DNA from: GCA-2687025 sp964473525
GTDB taxonomy: Bacteria > Poribacteria > WGA-4E > GCA-2687025
DNA: 64,000 bases
NCBI GenBank assembly: GCA_964473525.1
Contig: CAYYPK010000002.1
Span: 124,001 to 188,000, forward strand
Direction: 5' to 3'
The notes under the pieces were generated by a model. That model searched no databases. It was not told where the DNA came from and worked only from the letters and a program-made list of their open reading frames with translations. The position numbers and the translations under genes are program-made. Below, piece by piece: positions 33,077-42,332 of this stretch; positions within the stretch are counted from its first letter, which is position 1; each line of letters begins with the position of its first letter.

Positions 33077-34852
33077 TCACCCACCCGCCCCGGATGTCCC
33101 GCCGCGCCGTTCCTTGGACAGATCCAGGATTTCCTTGGCCACTTCGAGTTCGTTTGCGTCGCTCTCGCCAAGACGATTGATAACGTATTGCCGTTCAGCG
33201 TCGCGTAACGAGTCCTTCACCATCTTATCGACGTGGTCTCTGATCTCCTCCTCCACGTTCGGCAGGGGCCGCGCCTGCGTCATCATGCCCGCGATGGATT
33301 CGCGCAGGCTGTCGTCGTAACAGGTCTCCATCAACACGTGAGGGTCGATGTCCGTGCCGTTGCGCGCGGACTCCCACAGTATCTTACCCAGTTCCTGGTG
33401 CGCTTCGCGCTCGAAATCGAAGGGACTGATGTGCTCGAAGGCGCCCGCTATGTGCTGGGGCTCGGCCATAAGAAGCGTGAGCAGTTGCTGCTCGAGCGCC
33501 ACGCGCGGGCTCGTCCGCTGGTCCTGCGTGTTTGCGGGATCCGCCTGTCCAGATGGCATCTGGACCTTGAGGCGCCGCAGTTCGCGCCATAGGTCGGCGG
33601 CTTCCACACCGAGCTCGCGTTGCAGGCGGGCGCCGTAGTCGCGGAGCACGATGGGATTGCGGACGTGCTGTAGCAGGTCGGCTACTTCGGCGATGACAGC
33701 GACCTTCGTCTCTGGGTCGCCGAAGTCGCGCTCGCGGGCCAGCCGGTTGAGGCGGAAGTCGATGAGAGAGGCGGCGTCGGCCACGCGCGCGCGGAAGGCC
33801 TCGCCACCCTCCTCCTGTACGAAGTCGTCGGGGTCTTTGCCGGTAGGCAACGTCACGACCTTCGTGCGGAACCCCTCGCGCAGGAACTGTGGCGCGCCGC
33901 GTTCCACCGCGCGCACGCCCGCTTCGTCGCCGTCGAACACGAAACACACCTCGTCCGTGTAGCGCTTCAGGAGCCGCGCGTGCGTGTCGGACAACGCGGT
34001 CCCGAGGGACGCGACCACGTTGCGCACTCCCGCTTGGTACAGCGCGATGACGTCCATATATCCCTCAGCGACGAGAACCATGCGCTCGTCCTGCATAGGG
34101 CGGCGCGCGCGGTCCAGGAAGTAGAGGACGTTGCCCTTCGTGTAGACGGCCGTCTCGGGTGAGTTGAGGTACTTGGGCGTCGCGTCGTCGAGCGCGCGCC
34201 CACCAAACGCCACCGGCCGGCCGCCCGGGTCGTGGATTGGGAAGATGATACGGTCGCGGAAGTAGTCGTACCTGCGTCCTCGGTCGTTCTCGCGCAGCAG
34301 CCCAGCGGCCACCAGGGCCTCGGCGGAGAAGCCCGCGCTCGTCATGGCCTTGAGAAGGTTGTCCCAACCCTCGGGCGCGTAGCCGAGAGTCAGATCCTCC
34401 ATGGTCTCGACGGTGATGCCGCGGCCGAGGAGGTACTCGCGGGCAGGCTTGCCCGCCTCTTCGTCCATCAGCCACTCGTGGAAATGCTCTCGGGCGAAAC
34501 GGTTCGCGGCGCTGACGTCCTGCTCGTCGCTGGAGCGGTCGTCCTCTTGCTCAGCAACCGCGATGCCGGCGCGCGCGGCGAGCTTGCGCACGGCTTCTGG
34601 GAAGGCGATCTGCTCGCGCTGCTCAACGTACGTGAACACCGTGCCACCAGCGCCGCAGCCGAAGCACTTGTAGAACTGGTTGTCAGGCGATACGGAGAAG
34701 GAGGGCGTGTCGTCCTGGTGGAACGGGCACTTGCCGACGAAGTTCTTGCCCGTCCGGCGAAGGGCGACGCCAGATTCCTCGACGATGCGGACCAGGTCGA
34801 CGCGCGACCTGATCAGCGAGATCGTCTCTTGCGGAATCCTACCGGATGGCAT
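33077..34852 (-). CDS. dnaG: DNA primase DnaG
   Basis: Synthesises RNA primers at the replication fork. The 591 residues contain the CHC2 zinc finger (C42-P-F-H45 ... C63-F-G-C66), the TOPRIM core with L-V-A-E-G-Y-M-D-V-I and 'FVFDGDEAGVRA', and a C-terminal helicase-binding domain. GAGGGG sits 6 nt before the ATG. Its TGA overlaps a possible upstream GTG start of rpoD. It lies 53 bp after mutS2 on the same strand, so mutS2-dnaG-rpoD probably form one transcript; the dnaG-rpoD pairing is common in bacteria. Confidence 0.98.
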   Translation of the reverse strand: MPSGRIPQETISLIRSRVDLVRIVEESGVALRRTGKNFVGKCPFHQDDTPSFSVSPDNQFYKCFGCGAGGTVFTYVEQREQIAFPEAVRKLAARAGIAVAEQEDDRSSDEQDVSAANRFAREHFHEWLMDEEAGKPAREYLLGRGITVETMEDLTLGYAPEGWDNLLKAMTSAGFSAEALVAAGLLRENDRGRRYDYFRDRIIFPIHDPGGRPVAFGGRALDDATPKYLNSPETAVYTKGNVLYFLDRARRPMQDERMVLVAEGYMDVIALYQAGVRNVVASLGTALSDTHARLLKRYTDEVCFVFDGDEAGVRAVERGAPQFLREGFRTKVVTLPTGKDPDDFVQEEGGEAFRARVADAASLIDFRLNRLARERDFGDPETKVAVIAEVADLLQHVRNPIVLRDYGARLQRELGVEAADLWRELRRLKVQMPSGQADPANTQDQRTSPRVALEQQLLTLLMAEPQHIAGAFEHISPFDFEREAHQELGKILWESARNGTDIDPHVLMETCYDDSLRESIAGMMTQARPLPNVEEEIRDHVDKMVKDSLRDAERQYVINRLGESDANELEVAKEILDLSKERRGGTSGAGG

Positions 34853-34904
34853 GTCCGGCCCCTCTTCGTCAATGTGCTCGCACTCGTTCGCTCGTACGGC
34901 GCGG

Positions 34905-37304
34905 TCAATCGCGCAACGTAACCATTGTCACGCCCGCGCCGCCTTCGTCCAACGCTCCGAGCCGGTACGCGCCCACCTGCGGGTGCGCGCGGAAATGCTC
35001 GTGCAGCGCCCGGCGCAGGGCTCCCGTGCCCTTGCCGTGGACGATCGCGACGTTCTCCAAGCCGCCGAGCGTCGCGTCGTCGAGGTACTTGTCTACCTCT
35101 TCGAGCGCTTCGCCCGCGCGCATCCCCATGACGTGCAGGTCGCCGCTGATGGTCGCGCGCTTCTCCGACGCCAGCGCGCGGTACTTCCTCGGCAACTGCG
35201 AGTCCAGGTCCGACGGCTCGCGCAGCTCGACCTCGCCTGGGCGCACGGTGAGCGTCAGCGATCCGACGCGCACCCGTAGGGAACCAGAGCCGTCATGGTC
35301 GTGCACCACGACGCCGTCCGCCCGCATGTCCTTGACGTGTACCAGGTCGCCCTCCTGGAACTTGCCAACGGTGTCCGCCGCTCCATCCGCCGCGCGCTCG
35401 GCGTGGCCGTCCAGACCCTCCCGCGCGGACGCGATGTCGCGGTGCGCGGTCGCGATGGACTCCTTCGACGCCTGCGTGCGCCGAAGATCACCTACGGTGC
35501 GTTCCACGAGCCCGCGCGCGTCTCGGAGAATCGCGTCCGCCTCCAGTGAGGCCTGCCGTCGCAGGTCCGCGCGGTTCTTGCGCAGCTCCTCGGCGCGCGT
35601 CTCGTGTTCGAGTCGCTTTGCCTCCGCCCGCTCAAGAGTAGCTCGGAGTTGAAGCTGTTCGGCATCCAGTTCGCGCCTGAGGCGGTCGACGTCCTCGATG
35701 AGCCGTTCCATCTCGACCGCGCCGCTGCCGACTCTCTCGCGCGCGGCCGCCAGGACGGATTCCGGCATGCCGAGTCGTTCGGTTACGCGCAGGGCGTGAC
35801 TGCTACCCGGCGTGCCCGCAATCAGGCGGTACGTCGGCGCCAGGGACGCCTCGTCGAACTGCATCGCGGCGTTGATGATGCGTTCGTGCTCGTGCGCGTA
35901 CACCTTCAGCGCGCCGTGGTGGGTCGTCACCATCACGTGCGTGCCGCGGTCGACGAGTTCGTCGATGATGGACGTCGCGAGCGCGGCGCCCTCGACCGGG
36001 TCCGTGCCGGCGCCAACCTCATCGAGAAGCACGAGCGTGTTCGCGGTCGCGTTCTCCACGACCCGGATGATCCGCGTCATGTGCGACGAGAACGTGCTAA
36101 GGCTCTGTTCCAGGCTCTGCTCGTCCCCAATGTCCGCATAGATGGCGTCGAACACGCCGAGCGTCGTTCCCTCTTCGGCGGGGATGTGCAGGCCGCACTG
36201 CGTCATGGCCGCCAGCAACCCAAGAGTCTTGAGTGCGACGGTCTTGCCGCCGGTGTTGGGGCCAGTAATCACAACGCCTCGGGCGCCGTCGTCGAAACTG
36301 ACTGTCAGCGGGATGACCGAGCGGGCGTCCTCGGCCTGGCCGCTGGCGCGTTCCTCACGGAACAGCCGCTCGAGCAGTGGGTGTCGCGCGCCCCTTAAAT
36401 CAACGTGCGCGGTGTCCCGGATGTTCGCCGCGCGGCACCGGTAGTCGAGGCTGAATCCGGCCTTCGCGCGCAGGAAGTCCAACTCCGTCAGCGCGTCCGC
36501 GTTGCTGCGCAAGTCCTGCTCATGCACTCTGAGCGCGTCGCTGGTCGCCGCGAGGATGCGCGCGATCTCGCGTTCCTCGTCGCCGAGGAGGCCGTGCAGA
36601 GCGTTGTTCATCTCCACCACCGGCAGCGGCTCGACGAAGACGGTCAGCCCAGAACTGGACTGCCCCTGCATCACCCCGCGCACGCTGCCGCGGAAGTCCT
36701 GCTTCACGGGGATGACGTAGCGGCCGTTGCGGATCGTCACGACGCGTTCCCGCAACGCCCGCTCGTATTCCGTGCCCTGGAGGATGGAGTCGAGATGGTT
36801 CTGAATGCGGTCGCGCGTGCGGCGCAGTTCCGAACGGATGCGTCCCAGAGCGTCACTGGCGCTGTCGCGGATCTCGCCGTCTTCTCCCACGACGCGGTCG
36901 ATCTTGGCCAACGCCGCCGGCAACCCGACGAGCAGACACGTGCGGCGCGCCAACTCCGGGTAGGCGTCCTGGACGTGTAGCTTGTCGAGGAAAGCGCGAA
37001 TACGGGTCGCGACGCCGATGTTCTTGGCGAGGGCAAGCAGAGCTTCCGCGTCGAGTACTCCGCCCTTCGCTAGGTGGCCGATATGGGCGGTGACGTCGTG
37101 GAGGCCGTGCAGCGCGAGGGGCGACGTAGACCCCTGGACGTGAGCCATCTCGTCGCAGGCGGCGAGCTCGCTCCGAATCCACGAGGAATCTATCGAGGGC
37201 TGCATCGTGTCGACGCGGGTCTTACCAGGAGTGGAGACCGCGTATGCCGACAGTAACTCCTTGAACTTCCCGAATTCTAGAATCGCGCTGTCGCCGAATC
37301 GCAT
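34905..37304 (-). CDS. mutS2: Endonuclease MutS2 (recombination inhibitor/ribosome rescue)
   Basis: The 799 residues match MutS2. Walker A is G348-P-N-T-G-G-K-T355, followed by the Walker B L-L-D-E-V-G-A-G-T-D-P and a long coiled coil (~515-640). The C-terminal Smr domain (~720-799) carries D-L-H-V-M-G-M-R and the H-G-K-G-T-G loop, both needed for nuclease activity. MutS2 lacks the mismatch-binding domain of MutS; it acts on recombination intermediates and, in Bacillus, on collided ribosomes. It starts at ATG 37304 behind a promoter at 37353-37381 and heads the mutS2-dnaG-rpoD transcript. Confidence 0.97.
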   Translation of the reverse strand: MRFGDSAILEFGKFKELLSAYAVSTPGKTRVDTMQPSIDSSWIRSELAACDEMAHVQGSTSPLALHGLHDVTAHIGHLAKGGVLDAEALLALAKNIGVATRIRAFLDKLHVQDAYPELARRTCLLVGLPAALAKIDRVVGEDGEIRDSASDALGRIRSELRRTRDRIQNHLDSILQGTEYERALRERVVTIRNGRYVIPVKQDFRGSVRGVMQGQSSSGLTVFVEPLPVVEMNNALHGLLGDEEREIARILAATSDALRVHEQDLRSNADALTELDFLRAKAGFSLDYRCRAANIRDTAHVDLRGARHPLLERLFREERASGQAEDARSVIPLTVSFDDGARGVVITGPNTGGKTVALKTLGLLAAMTQCGLHIPAEEGTTLGVFDAIYADIGDEQSLEQSLSTFSSHMTRIIRVVENATANTLVLLDEVGAGTDPVEGAALATSIIDELVDRGTHVMVTTHHGALKVYAHEHERIINAAMQFDEASLAPTYRLIAGTPGSSHALRVTERLGMPESVLAAARERVGSGAVEMERLIEDVDRLRRELDAEQLQLRATLERAEAKRLEHETRAEELRKNRADLRRQASLEADAILRDARGLVERTVGDLRRTQASKESIATAHRDIASAREGLDGHAERAADGAADTVGKFQEGDLVHVKDMRADGVVVHDHDGSGSLRVRVGSLTLTVRPGEVELREPSDLDSQLPRKYRALASEKRATISGDLHVMGMRAGEALEEVDKYLDDATLGGLENVAIVHGKGTGALRRALHEHFRAHPQVGAYRLGALDEGGAGVTMVTLRD

Positions 37305-37352
37305 GCGACCGCCTTTGTAAAGATTCCGTTACCGGGTAGCTCGCTCTTCGTG

Positions 37353-37381
37353 AGTCTAGTGTCCCGAAAACCGGATGTCAA
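37353..37381 (-). promoter_or_regulatory. Promoter of mutS2-dnaG-rpoD
   Basis: A perfect TTGACA (37381-37376), a 17-nt spacer and TAGACT (37358-37353) on the minus strand. Predicted start near 37346, 42 nt before the mutS2 ATG. Confidence 0.68.
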
Positions 37382-37391
37382 GCCAATCCGG
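37367..37391 (-). terminator. Intrinsic terminator-like hairpin overlapping the mutS2 promoter
   Basis: An inverted repeat CCGGAT - 9-nt loop - ATCCGG (37391-37371) directly followed by TTTT on the minus strand, ~50 nt beyond the stop of the TPR gene at 37441. The loop contains most of the -35 box of the mutS2 promoter. Confidence 0.42.
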
Positions 37392-37440
37392 CCCTCGTCG
37401 GCAAGGCCTGCCCGGTATGGGGCAACCCCGCCCTGAGCCT

Positions 37441-38472
37441 CTACTGGCCCGCCATTGCCGCCAGACGTCGCAGCTCCAGCCGCGCCCGCTGGTAGTCCGT
37501 CTGAGACGGGGAGATCGTCGTGTCGCCCATGGTCTGCGCGTAGCGATGGGACGCGGATTCTGGCGATCTCTCAATCTCCGCGGTCGCAATGTACGCGCGC
37601 GCCTCTAGGTGCTGCTCGATCTGCTTCTGGATTCGGACCGCGGCCGCGAGGCCGGCGCGTTCGGCCTCCGGCTTCGCGAGGGTGGAAGCAACCCACGTCT
37701 GAAGCGCGCCGTGGGCATCTGTAAGGTCGGTCGCCGCAGCGCTCACTACGTCGTGGGCGCCCAGGAAGTCGGCGGCGTCCTGGGACAGTTCCGCCTCTCG
37801 GTCACGCACCGCTGCGTCCCGCCGTTGCTCGTGGCGGGTCACGATAGCTTCGTACGCGCGTTTGGCCTCGTCCGGCTGTCCTAGTCGGCGCGCCATCTCC
37901 GCGCGCCCGAGGGCCGCCTCGGTCCATGCCGCGTCGTGGCCAGGAACGTCCTGGAAGGGGGCGAGCGAGGTCTCCGCGTATGCGGCCAACGCGCCGGCCC
38001 AGTCCTCCTGTGCCGCGAGCGCGGCGGCGTAACCGAGCTGGGAATACAGCCCGAACGCGCCGTTTTCTGGAGAGGCGGTCGCGCGGAACACCTGTGCCGC
38101 CTGGGGGGCTGAGTCATTGTCCAGGTGTGCTCGCGCCTCGGTGAAGCGCGCCTGCGCGTCGTACGGGCCGCCCTGGATGGACGCCAATTGGCCCGCCACC
38201 GCGGTCAACTCCGCCGCGCGCGTGTCAGCGGCAGCCTGGGCGGTCGCTTCGTACGCTGTCAGGGCCGCGTGCATGTCCACGTAGGCCGCCACGCTGGCAT
38301 CGGCACGTTGGTTCGTGAGCCACACGGAGAGCAGGATCACCAGGACGACGGCGATGCCAACGAAAGTGAGAGGCACCGCGCGCTCACGCGCGAAATCCAC
38401 CCCACGGTTGACGGTTTCGAGGAATCGGTCCTGGTCCTGGTCTTCCTCGAGGAACGTGCGTCGTTCGTTCAT
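37441..38472 (-). CDS. Single-pass TPR protein (YfgM-like)
   Basis: 343 residues: a charged N-terminus, one membrane segment (~34-53, 'PLTFVGIAVVLVILLSVWL') and a helical region with TPR-like repeats. The N-terminal layout resembles the YfgM/BepA-associated ancillary subunit of SecYEG, which carries a type II anchor and periplasmic TPRs; similarity is in architecture only. GGAGAG is ~10 nt before the ATG. A strong promoter (TTGGAT-17-TATAAT) is in the upstream gap. Coiled, Ala-rich composition is typical of such linkers. Confidence 0.86.
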   Translation of the reverse strand: MNERRTFLEEDQDQDRFLETVNRGVDFARERAVPLTFVGIAVVLVILLSVWLTNQRADASVAAYVDMHAALTAYEATAQAAADTRAAELTAVAGQLASIQGGPYDAQARFTEARAHLDNDSAPQAAQVFRATASPENGAFGLYSQLGYAAALAAQEDWAGALAAYAETSLAPFQDVPGHDAAWTEAALGRAEMARRLGQPDEAKRAYEAIVTRHEQRRDAAVRDREAELSQDAADFLGAHDVVSAAATDLTDAHGALQTWVASTLAKPEAERAGLAAAVRIQKQIEQHLEARAYIATAEIERSPESASHRYAQTMGDTTISPSQTDYQRARLELRRLAAMAGQ

Positions 38473-38508
38473 GCCGGCTGGTCTCTCCTATTTCCGCAGA
38501 CCCACGGA

Positions 38509-38537
38509 ATTATAGTGGCGCGGCGGCCCATATCCAA
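38509..38537 (-). promoter_or_regulatory. Promoter of the YfgM-like gene
   Basis: TTGGAT (38537-38532), a 17-nt spacer and a perfect TATAAT (38514-38509) on the minus strand, ~35 nt before the ATG at 38472. Confidence 0.62.
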
Positions 38538-38600
38538 AGTTCTTTCCCTTGCTGGGCCGGTGACGCACGGCGATGTAAAACGGCTCCACCGGCGGCGCAG

Positions 38601-38960
38601 TTACGCATCGCGGTCGGGAGCGCCGCGGCCATCGTCAATCGCGCTCACATGCTCACGCACCACGTCGGGCGGGGCGAGCTTAATGAAGAGCCACACGCCG
38701 GGCGCGATGAGGAGGAAGGCGAGGACGGCAAGGTCGTCGATGCGGCCGATGAAGGGCAGGTAGTCGAACACCAGGTCCACAGGGCGTACGAGGTAGCCTA
38801 TCCCCACGACCGTGGCGAGCGCGCCGAAGAACACGGGCAACGCCTTACGATGGATGGGCACCCGAGGGTCGTTCCACAGTCGGCGAGTGAGCCGCAGGAA
38901 ATTCGGAAGATGGAACAGCAGCTGAAGGAGCTTCGCCGCTTGCGGGCCGCCTGCGAACAT
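38601..38960 (-). CDS. DUF1232 (YkvA-like) small membrane protein
   Basis: 119 residues with two hydrophobic segments: 'LPVFFGALATVVGIGYLV' (~42-60) and 'DDLAVLAFLLIAPGVWLFI' (~75-93). Between them lies the DUF1232 core R-P-V-D-L-V-F-D-Y-L-P-F-I-G-R-I-D-D-L. GGAG is ~10 nt before the ATG. Family function is unknown. It is divergent from the small plus-strand frame at 39082. Confidence 0.9.
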   Translation of the reverse strand: MFAGGPQAAKLLQLLFHLPNFLRLTRRLWNDPRVPIHRKALPVFFGALATVVGIGYLVRPVDLVFDYLPFIGRIDDLAVLAFLLIAPGVWLFIKLAPPDVVREHVSAIDDGRGAPDRDA

Positions 38961-39046
38961 GAGCGCGCGACTCCGTGTTTACCTGGCTGAGGGCGGTGGC
39001 GCCGTCGCGGACGCCCGGGCCTTCGCACGAGGCGAGAGCCCTTCCA

Positions 39047-39055
39047 TATACTATA
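39047..39055. promoter_or_regulatory. AT-rich -10-like core between divergent genes
   Basis: The run TATACTATA can serve as TATACT on the plus strand (39047-39052) and TATAGT on the minus strand (39055-39050). No good -35 is visible on either side. It lies in the gap before the DUF1232 gene (minus) and the small frame at 39082 (plus). Confidence 0.35.
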
Positions 39056-39081
39056 GCGTTCTGTCGCCAAACGAGGAAGCC

Positions 39082-39414
39082 GTGCCACACACAGCCGCCA
39101 GTCCCCTACCCGACATGTCCGCTCTCAGCGAGTCGGGCGCGTGGGGCGGTCTCGTCGTCCTACTGGCGTCCAGTCCCATCGCCGCGTGCTGGGCCTGGGC
39201 GCTCGCGCGCCGGTCGGCCGCGCGTCAAGAGGCGACCCGTCGCCGGCACGAACAGCTGCTGGAGACGGCCGTTGCGCAGAACGTCGGCGGGTCTCCGAGG
39301 CGGCCGAGGCCGCGAGGCGCCGCGCGCGGGCGAAGTGGCGGAGGCGCGTCACGGCAGCGAATAAGGCGCGCTGGTAGCCGCCGCAGCCGTCCATACGGAA
39401 ACGCCTACCAGTGA
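39082..39414 (+). CDS. Possible small single-pass membrane protein, maybe frameshifted
   Basis: About 110 residues from GTG 39082 (GAGGAA upstream; ATG 39115 also possible). It has one hydrophobic segment ('GGLVVLLASSPIAACWAWAL') followed by a charged helix 'RRSAARQEATRRRHEQLLE'. The sequence after ~39285 turns into Arg/Gly/Pro-rich text, while the next frame continues as a plausible charged helix ('VSEAAEAARRRARAKWRR ...') ending at 39377. That would fit a single-base frameshift, natural or from sequencing. No family recognised. Confidence 0.33.
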   Translation: MPHTAASPLPDMSALSESGAWGGLVVLLASSPIAACWAWALARRSAARQEATRRRHEQLLETAVAQNVGGSPRRPRPRGAARGRSGGGASRQRIRRAGSRRSRPYGNAYQ

Positions 39415-41345
39415 CCGGTTCCAAGCGGGATGCCGGTCGCCACGCTGGCCAACCCCCACACGCTTCGCGCGGCCCCCTCGCCCAAGATGACGCCCATCAT
39501 GAAACGGCCCACCTGCGCGTGCGCGCGCAGACCATAGAAGCGCAGCGTCGACCACTTGATGACCCAGCTCGCGAAGAGGCACGACCAAAAGACGTGCATA
39601 CCCCAACTGCTGGACACCGCGTAACCTGCAGGGTGCAGCGGCCACCAGACGAACCGCGCGCGCATACCCGCGAAGAGCAGCGTTACGCCGGCGCCGATGA
39701 AGTGAAACACAGTTCGCGTGACGTCGGCTTCCTGCGGCGCGGTCATCCATCCCTGGAGTCGCGTGTACGCCTCTCGGCCGAACCAGACGGCCGGTCCCAC
39801 AATCTTGCCGCTGGCGCCATACCTGTAGCCCAGGTCAAGGAACGCCCAGAACGACGTGAACGCGCCCAGCACGACGGCGATCGTCATCGCTAGCACAAGT
39901 CGGCGGTTCCCCAGCCGCGCGCGCTCCGCCATCTTGAAGCCCTCGAGCTGATGCGGCATGGGGTGCCCGCGGTACGCGCGCGTCAGGAACCAGAACAGAG
40001 ACATGATCGTCAGGTTGCGCGCCCCGATGGACCTGGCGCCACCGACCATCGTCATCATCTGCTCTGGCCCGGCGTAGTGCAGGTCGTGCACTGGCGTCCC
40101 GAGCTCCGCGCGCATCCGCGTGACAGCGACAGAAAGCAGCATGTAGATGGAGAAGAACGCGACGACCGCCCACAGCGACATCCCCGCGTAAAGGCAGAAG
40201 CCGGCGATGAACAGCGACCCGCCAACGAGGCCACCCACGGCGACGCGGTAGCTGAACGGTTCCCGCGACTCGTCGTCGAACACATCGCCCGAGATCAGGT
40301 GTCTACCCACGCGGGCAAGATGGTGCCGCGTTACCCAGAGCGCGAGGAACCCGAGCGCCATGTACCCTCCCGCGGTTTGCTCCGTGATGTACGGGAACCC
40401 TGGGAGAGATCTCATCCCCAACGCATCGGCGAGGACGCGCTGGAGCTGCCACGACCAAAAGAAGAACCAGCACGAGAACGACAGGTCGAGCGGGATGAAG
40501 AAGCCGAGCCCGATGATGTACGGGTAGAACGCCACGCTGATGCCGCTCAGCACGGACCACGGCTTCTCGGTGAACAGCAGATTCCCGATGTTCCTGCGGG
40601 CGTACGGGATGAGCGGCAACGCGGGGAAGAGCGTCTTCGAGCCGTTGTAGACCTCCAGCGCGATGCCGAGGCTGATTCCCGCCCACACGAGACGGCGGCT
40701 GAAGAATCGGCTGGTGTTCCCAGCCAACTCCACGGGCAGTTGGATGATGGGGTACGCAAGCTTCTCCTGCTCGGTCCACTGCCGGCGCACGATGGAGTTG
40801 AAGCAGAGCATCACGAAGACGAGGACCGTGATGAACAGGCACCACCAGACCGTCGGCGCCATCCACGCGCGCAGGATCGCTGGACGGTAGAGCGATGACT
40901 CGCCCTCGTAGTAGCCCCGCAGGACCGTTTCGTCGCGTATGGTCAGCCAGGAAGGCAGGAGGTGTTGGAACAGGCCCTCCCAGTCGTTCTCCGGCGTGTC
41001 GAACCAGAACGCGTGACCCACTGCCGGGACGAGGATCTCCATCATGTCGTGGCTGGCGATGGCGGAGGCGATGCCCGCCATCGAGTAGACGACGAGGATT
41101 TCGTCGTCCCGCAGCGCCGCGCGGGGCCACACGCGCCGTACGCCGAGGTTCCCCAGCGACAGGGCGAAGAGGAGGAAGACAGCGTTGAAGAACAGGGATA
41201 CGACCGTCGGGTGGCCGGAGTACCACACGATCTCGGTCGTCATGATCCAGTACGAGTTGATGGGGATGAACAGCGCGCCGAGGACGACCGCTTTCGCGGT
41301 GACGCGCCGGGTCGCCGCTTGAGCCCCGGAGTGCTTGCTCAGCAT
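39405..41345 (-). CDS. DUF6785-like polytopic membrane protein
   Basis: 646 residues with roughly 12-14 membrane segments. The sequence reads 'LGALFIPINSYWIMTTEIVW' near the N-terminus, then 'SLFFNAVFLLFALSLGNLGVRR', 'DEILVVYSMAGIASAIASHDMME' and 'GEQEKLAYPIIQLPVELA'-like text (here T-E-Q-E-K-L-A-Y-P-I-I-Q-L-P). I associate this pattern with the DUF6785/DUF6784 family, frequent in Poribacteria-like and Armatimonadota genomes; its function is unknown. Length and topology resemble oligopeptide or solute transporters. The ATG at 41345 is preferred; the frame extends to 41447 with unrelated sequence. It lies 31 bp after the SMP-30 gene. Confidence 0.9.
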   Translation of the reverse strand: MLSKHSGAQAATRRVTAKAVVLGALFIPINSYWIMTTEIVWYSGHPTVVSLFFNAVFLLFALSLGNLGVRRVWPRAALRDDEILVVYSMAGIASAIASHDMMEILVPAVGHAFWFDTPENDWEGLFQHLLPSWLTIRDETVLRGYYEGESSLYRPAILRAWMAPTVWWCLFITVLVFVMLCFNSIVRRQWTEQEKLAYPIIQLPVELAGNTSRFFSRRLVWAGISLGIALEVYNGSKTLFPALPLIPYARRNIGNLLFTEKPWSVLSGISVAFYPYIIGLGFFIPLDLSFSCWFFFWSWQLQRVLADALGMRSLPGFPYITEQTAGGYMALGFLALWVTRHHLARVGRHLISGDVFDDESREPFSYRVAVGGLVGGSLFIAGFCLYAGMSLWAVVAFFSIYMLLSVAVTRMRAELGTPVHDLHYAGPEQMMTMVGGARSIGARNLTIMSLFWFLTRAYRGHPMPHQLEGFKMAERARLGNRRLVLAMTIAVVLGAFTSFWAFLDLGYRYGASGKIVGPAVWFGREAYTRLQGWMTAPQEADVTRTVFHFIGAGVTLLFAGMRARFVWWPLHPAGYAVSSSWGMHVFWSCLFASWVIKWSTLRFYGLRAHAQVGRFMMGVILGEGAARSVWGLASVATGIPLGTGHW

Positions 41346-41376
41346 GTCGCGTCCGACGGGCTGCGAACCACGTCCA

Positions 41377-42231
41377 TCACGTCGCGCGCCTCGCCCGTCG
41401 CATCTCCCAGGATCTGCCGGCCGCGTCCACGCGGAACACCTCCACATTGCCGGTGTCCGCCACGGTCACGTAGCACGTTTTCCCGTCGTCGCCGCCGAAG
41501 GCCAGGTTCGTGCAGTTCTTGCCCGCCAGCTCGATCTCCTTCAACACGACCCCGTCCGGCGCCACCTTGGCGACCGTGCCTTTCCCCCACCGCGTGATGT
41601 AGAGATTCCCCTCGACGTCGCACCGCATGCCGTCCATGCCGAAGTCCGGGAAGTCCACGAGTAGACGCTTGTTGCTGATGGCGCCCTGGCTGCTCAGGTC
41701 GTACGCCCAGACGTTCAGTTGCACCGACTCGTTGACGTAGAGCGTGCCTCCGTCCGGGCTCACCTCTATGCCGTTCGTCGTGCCCATATCGCGTTCGAGC
41801 GCCGTCACGCTGCCATCGCGATCCACGCGCCATATCTGGCCCGTTGCCTCACCCCAGTTGGGGTCGCTGGCGAAAACGGTGTCGTCGTCGGCGATGGCGA
41901 TGTCGTTGGGCTGGTTCATGGTGGGCTCGTGGGCCAGCACACTGACGTCGCGCGTGTCCATGTCGACACGCAGGACGTTGTGATTCGTGTAGTCGGCGAT
42001 GAGCATGCGCTCCTGGCTGTCGAACCGGATGCCGTTGCCGATGCTCCCATCGGGCAGGTCCAGGAAGACGCTGCACGCGCCTTCAGGCGTGACCTTGCCG
42101 ATGGTATGCTGGCGCTCGAAGTTCACGGCGTACAGGTTGCCTTCGGCGTCGCAACCGGGGCCCTCGATGCCTGACGTGAACCCGCCCGGCGGCGTGAACA
42201 CGGCACTGGTGTAGAGTGTGTCTTCCGGCAT
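41377..42231 (-). CDS. SMP-30/gluconolactonase-like hydrolase
   Basis: A 284-residue six-bladed beta-propeller of the SMP-30/gluconolaconase/LRE family, which hydrolyses sugar lactones with a bound divalent metal. Metal-ligand candidates follow the family order: E in 'S-G-I-E-G-P' (~23), N in 'T-T-N-G-I-E-V-S-P-D-G', and D in 'GMDGMRCDVEGNLYIT'. No signal peptide is evident, so it is cytoplasmic. It precedes the DUF6785 gene on the minus strand and is divergent from the TIM-barrel-like gene at 42333. A role in sugar-acid or lactone use is likely. Confidence 0.92.
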   Translation of the reverse strand: MPEDTLYTSAVFTPPGGFTSGIEGPGCDAEGNLYAVNFERQHTIGKVTPEGACSVFLDLPDGSIGNGIRFDSQERMLIADYTNHNVLRVDMDTRDVSVLAHEPTMNQPNDIAIADDDTVFASDPNWGEATGQIWRVDRDGSVTALERDMGTTNGIEVSPDGGTLYVNESVQLNVWAYDLSSQGAISNKRLLVDFPDFGMDGMRCDVEGNLYITRWGKGTVAKVAPDGVVLKEIELAGKNCTNLAFGGDDGKTCYVTVADTGNVEVFRVDAAGRSWEMRRARRAT

Positions 42232-42332
42232 GGTCTCCGCCTTCGTCTCAGCCGCGTGACGTCTCGTCGCCGTTGCGCATCACCGCACGCAGTGTACCCG
42301 AAGCTGCGATTCAGAGGAACGGCGAACACGCC

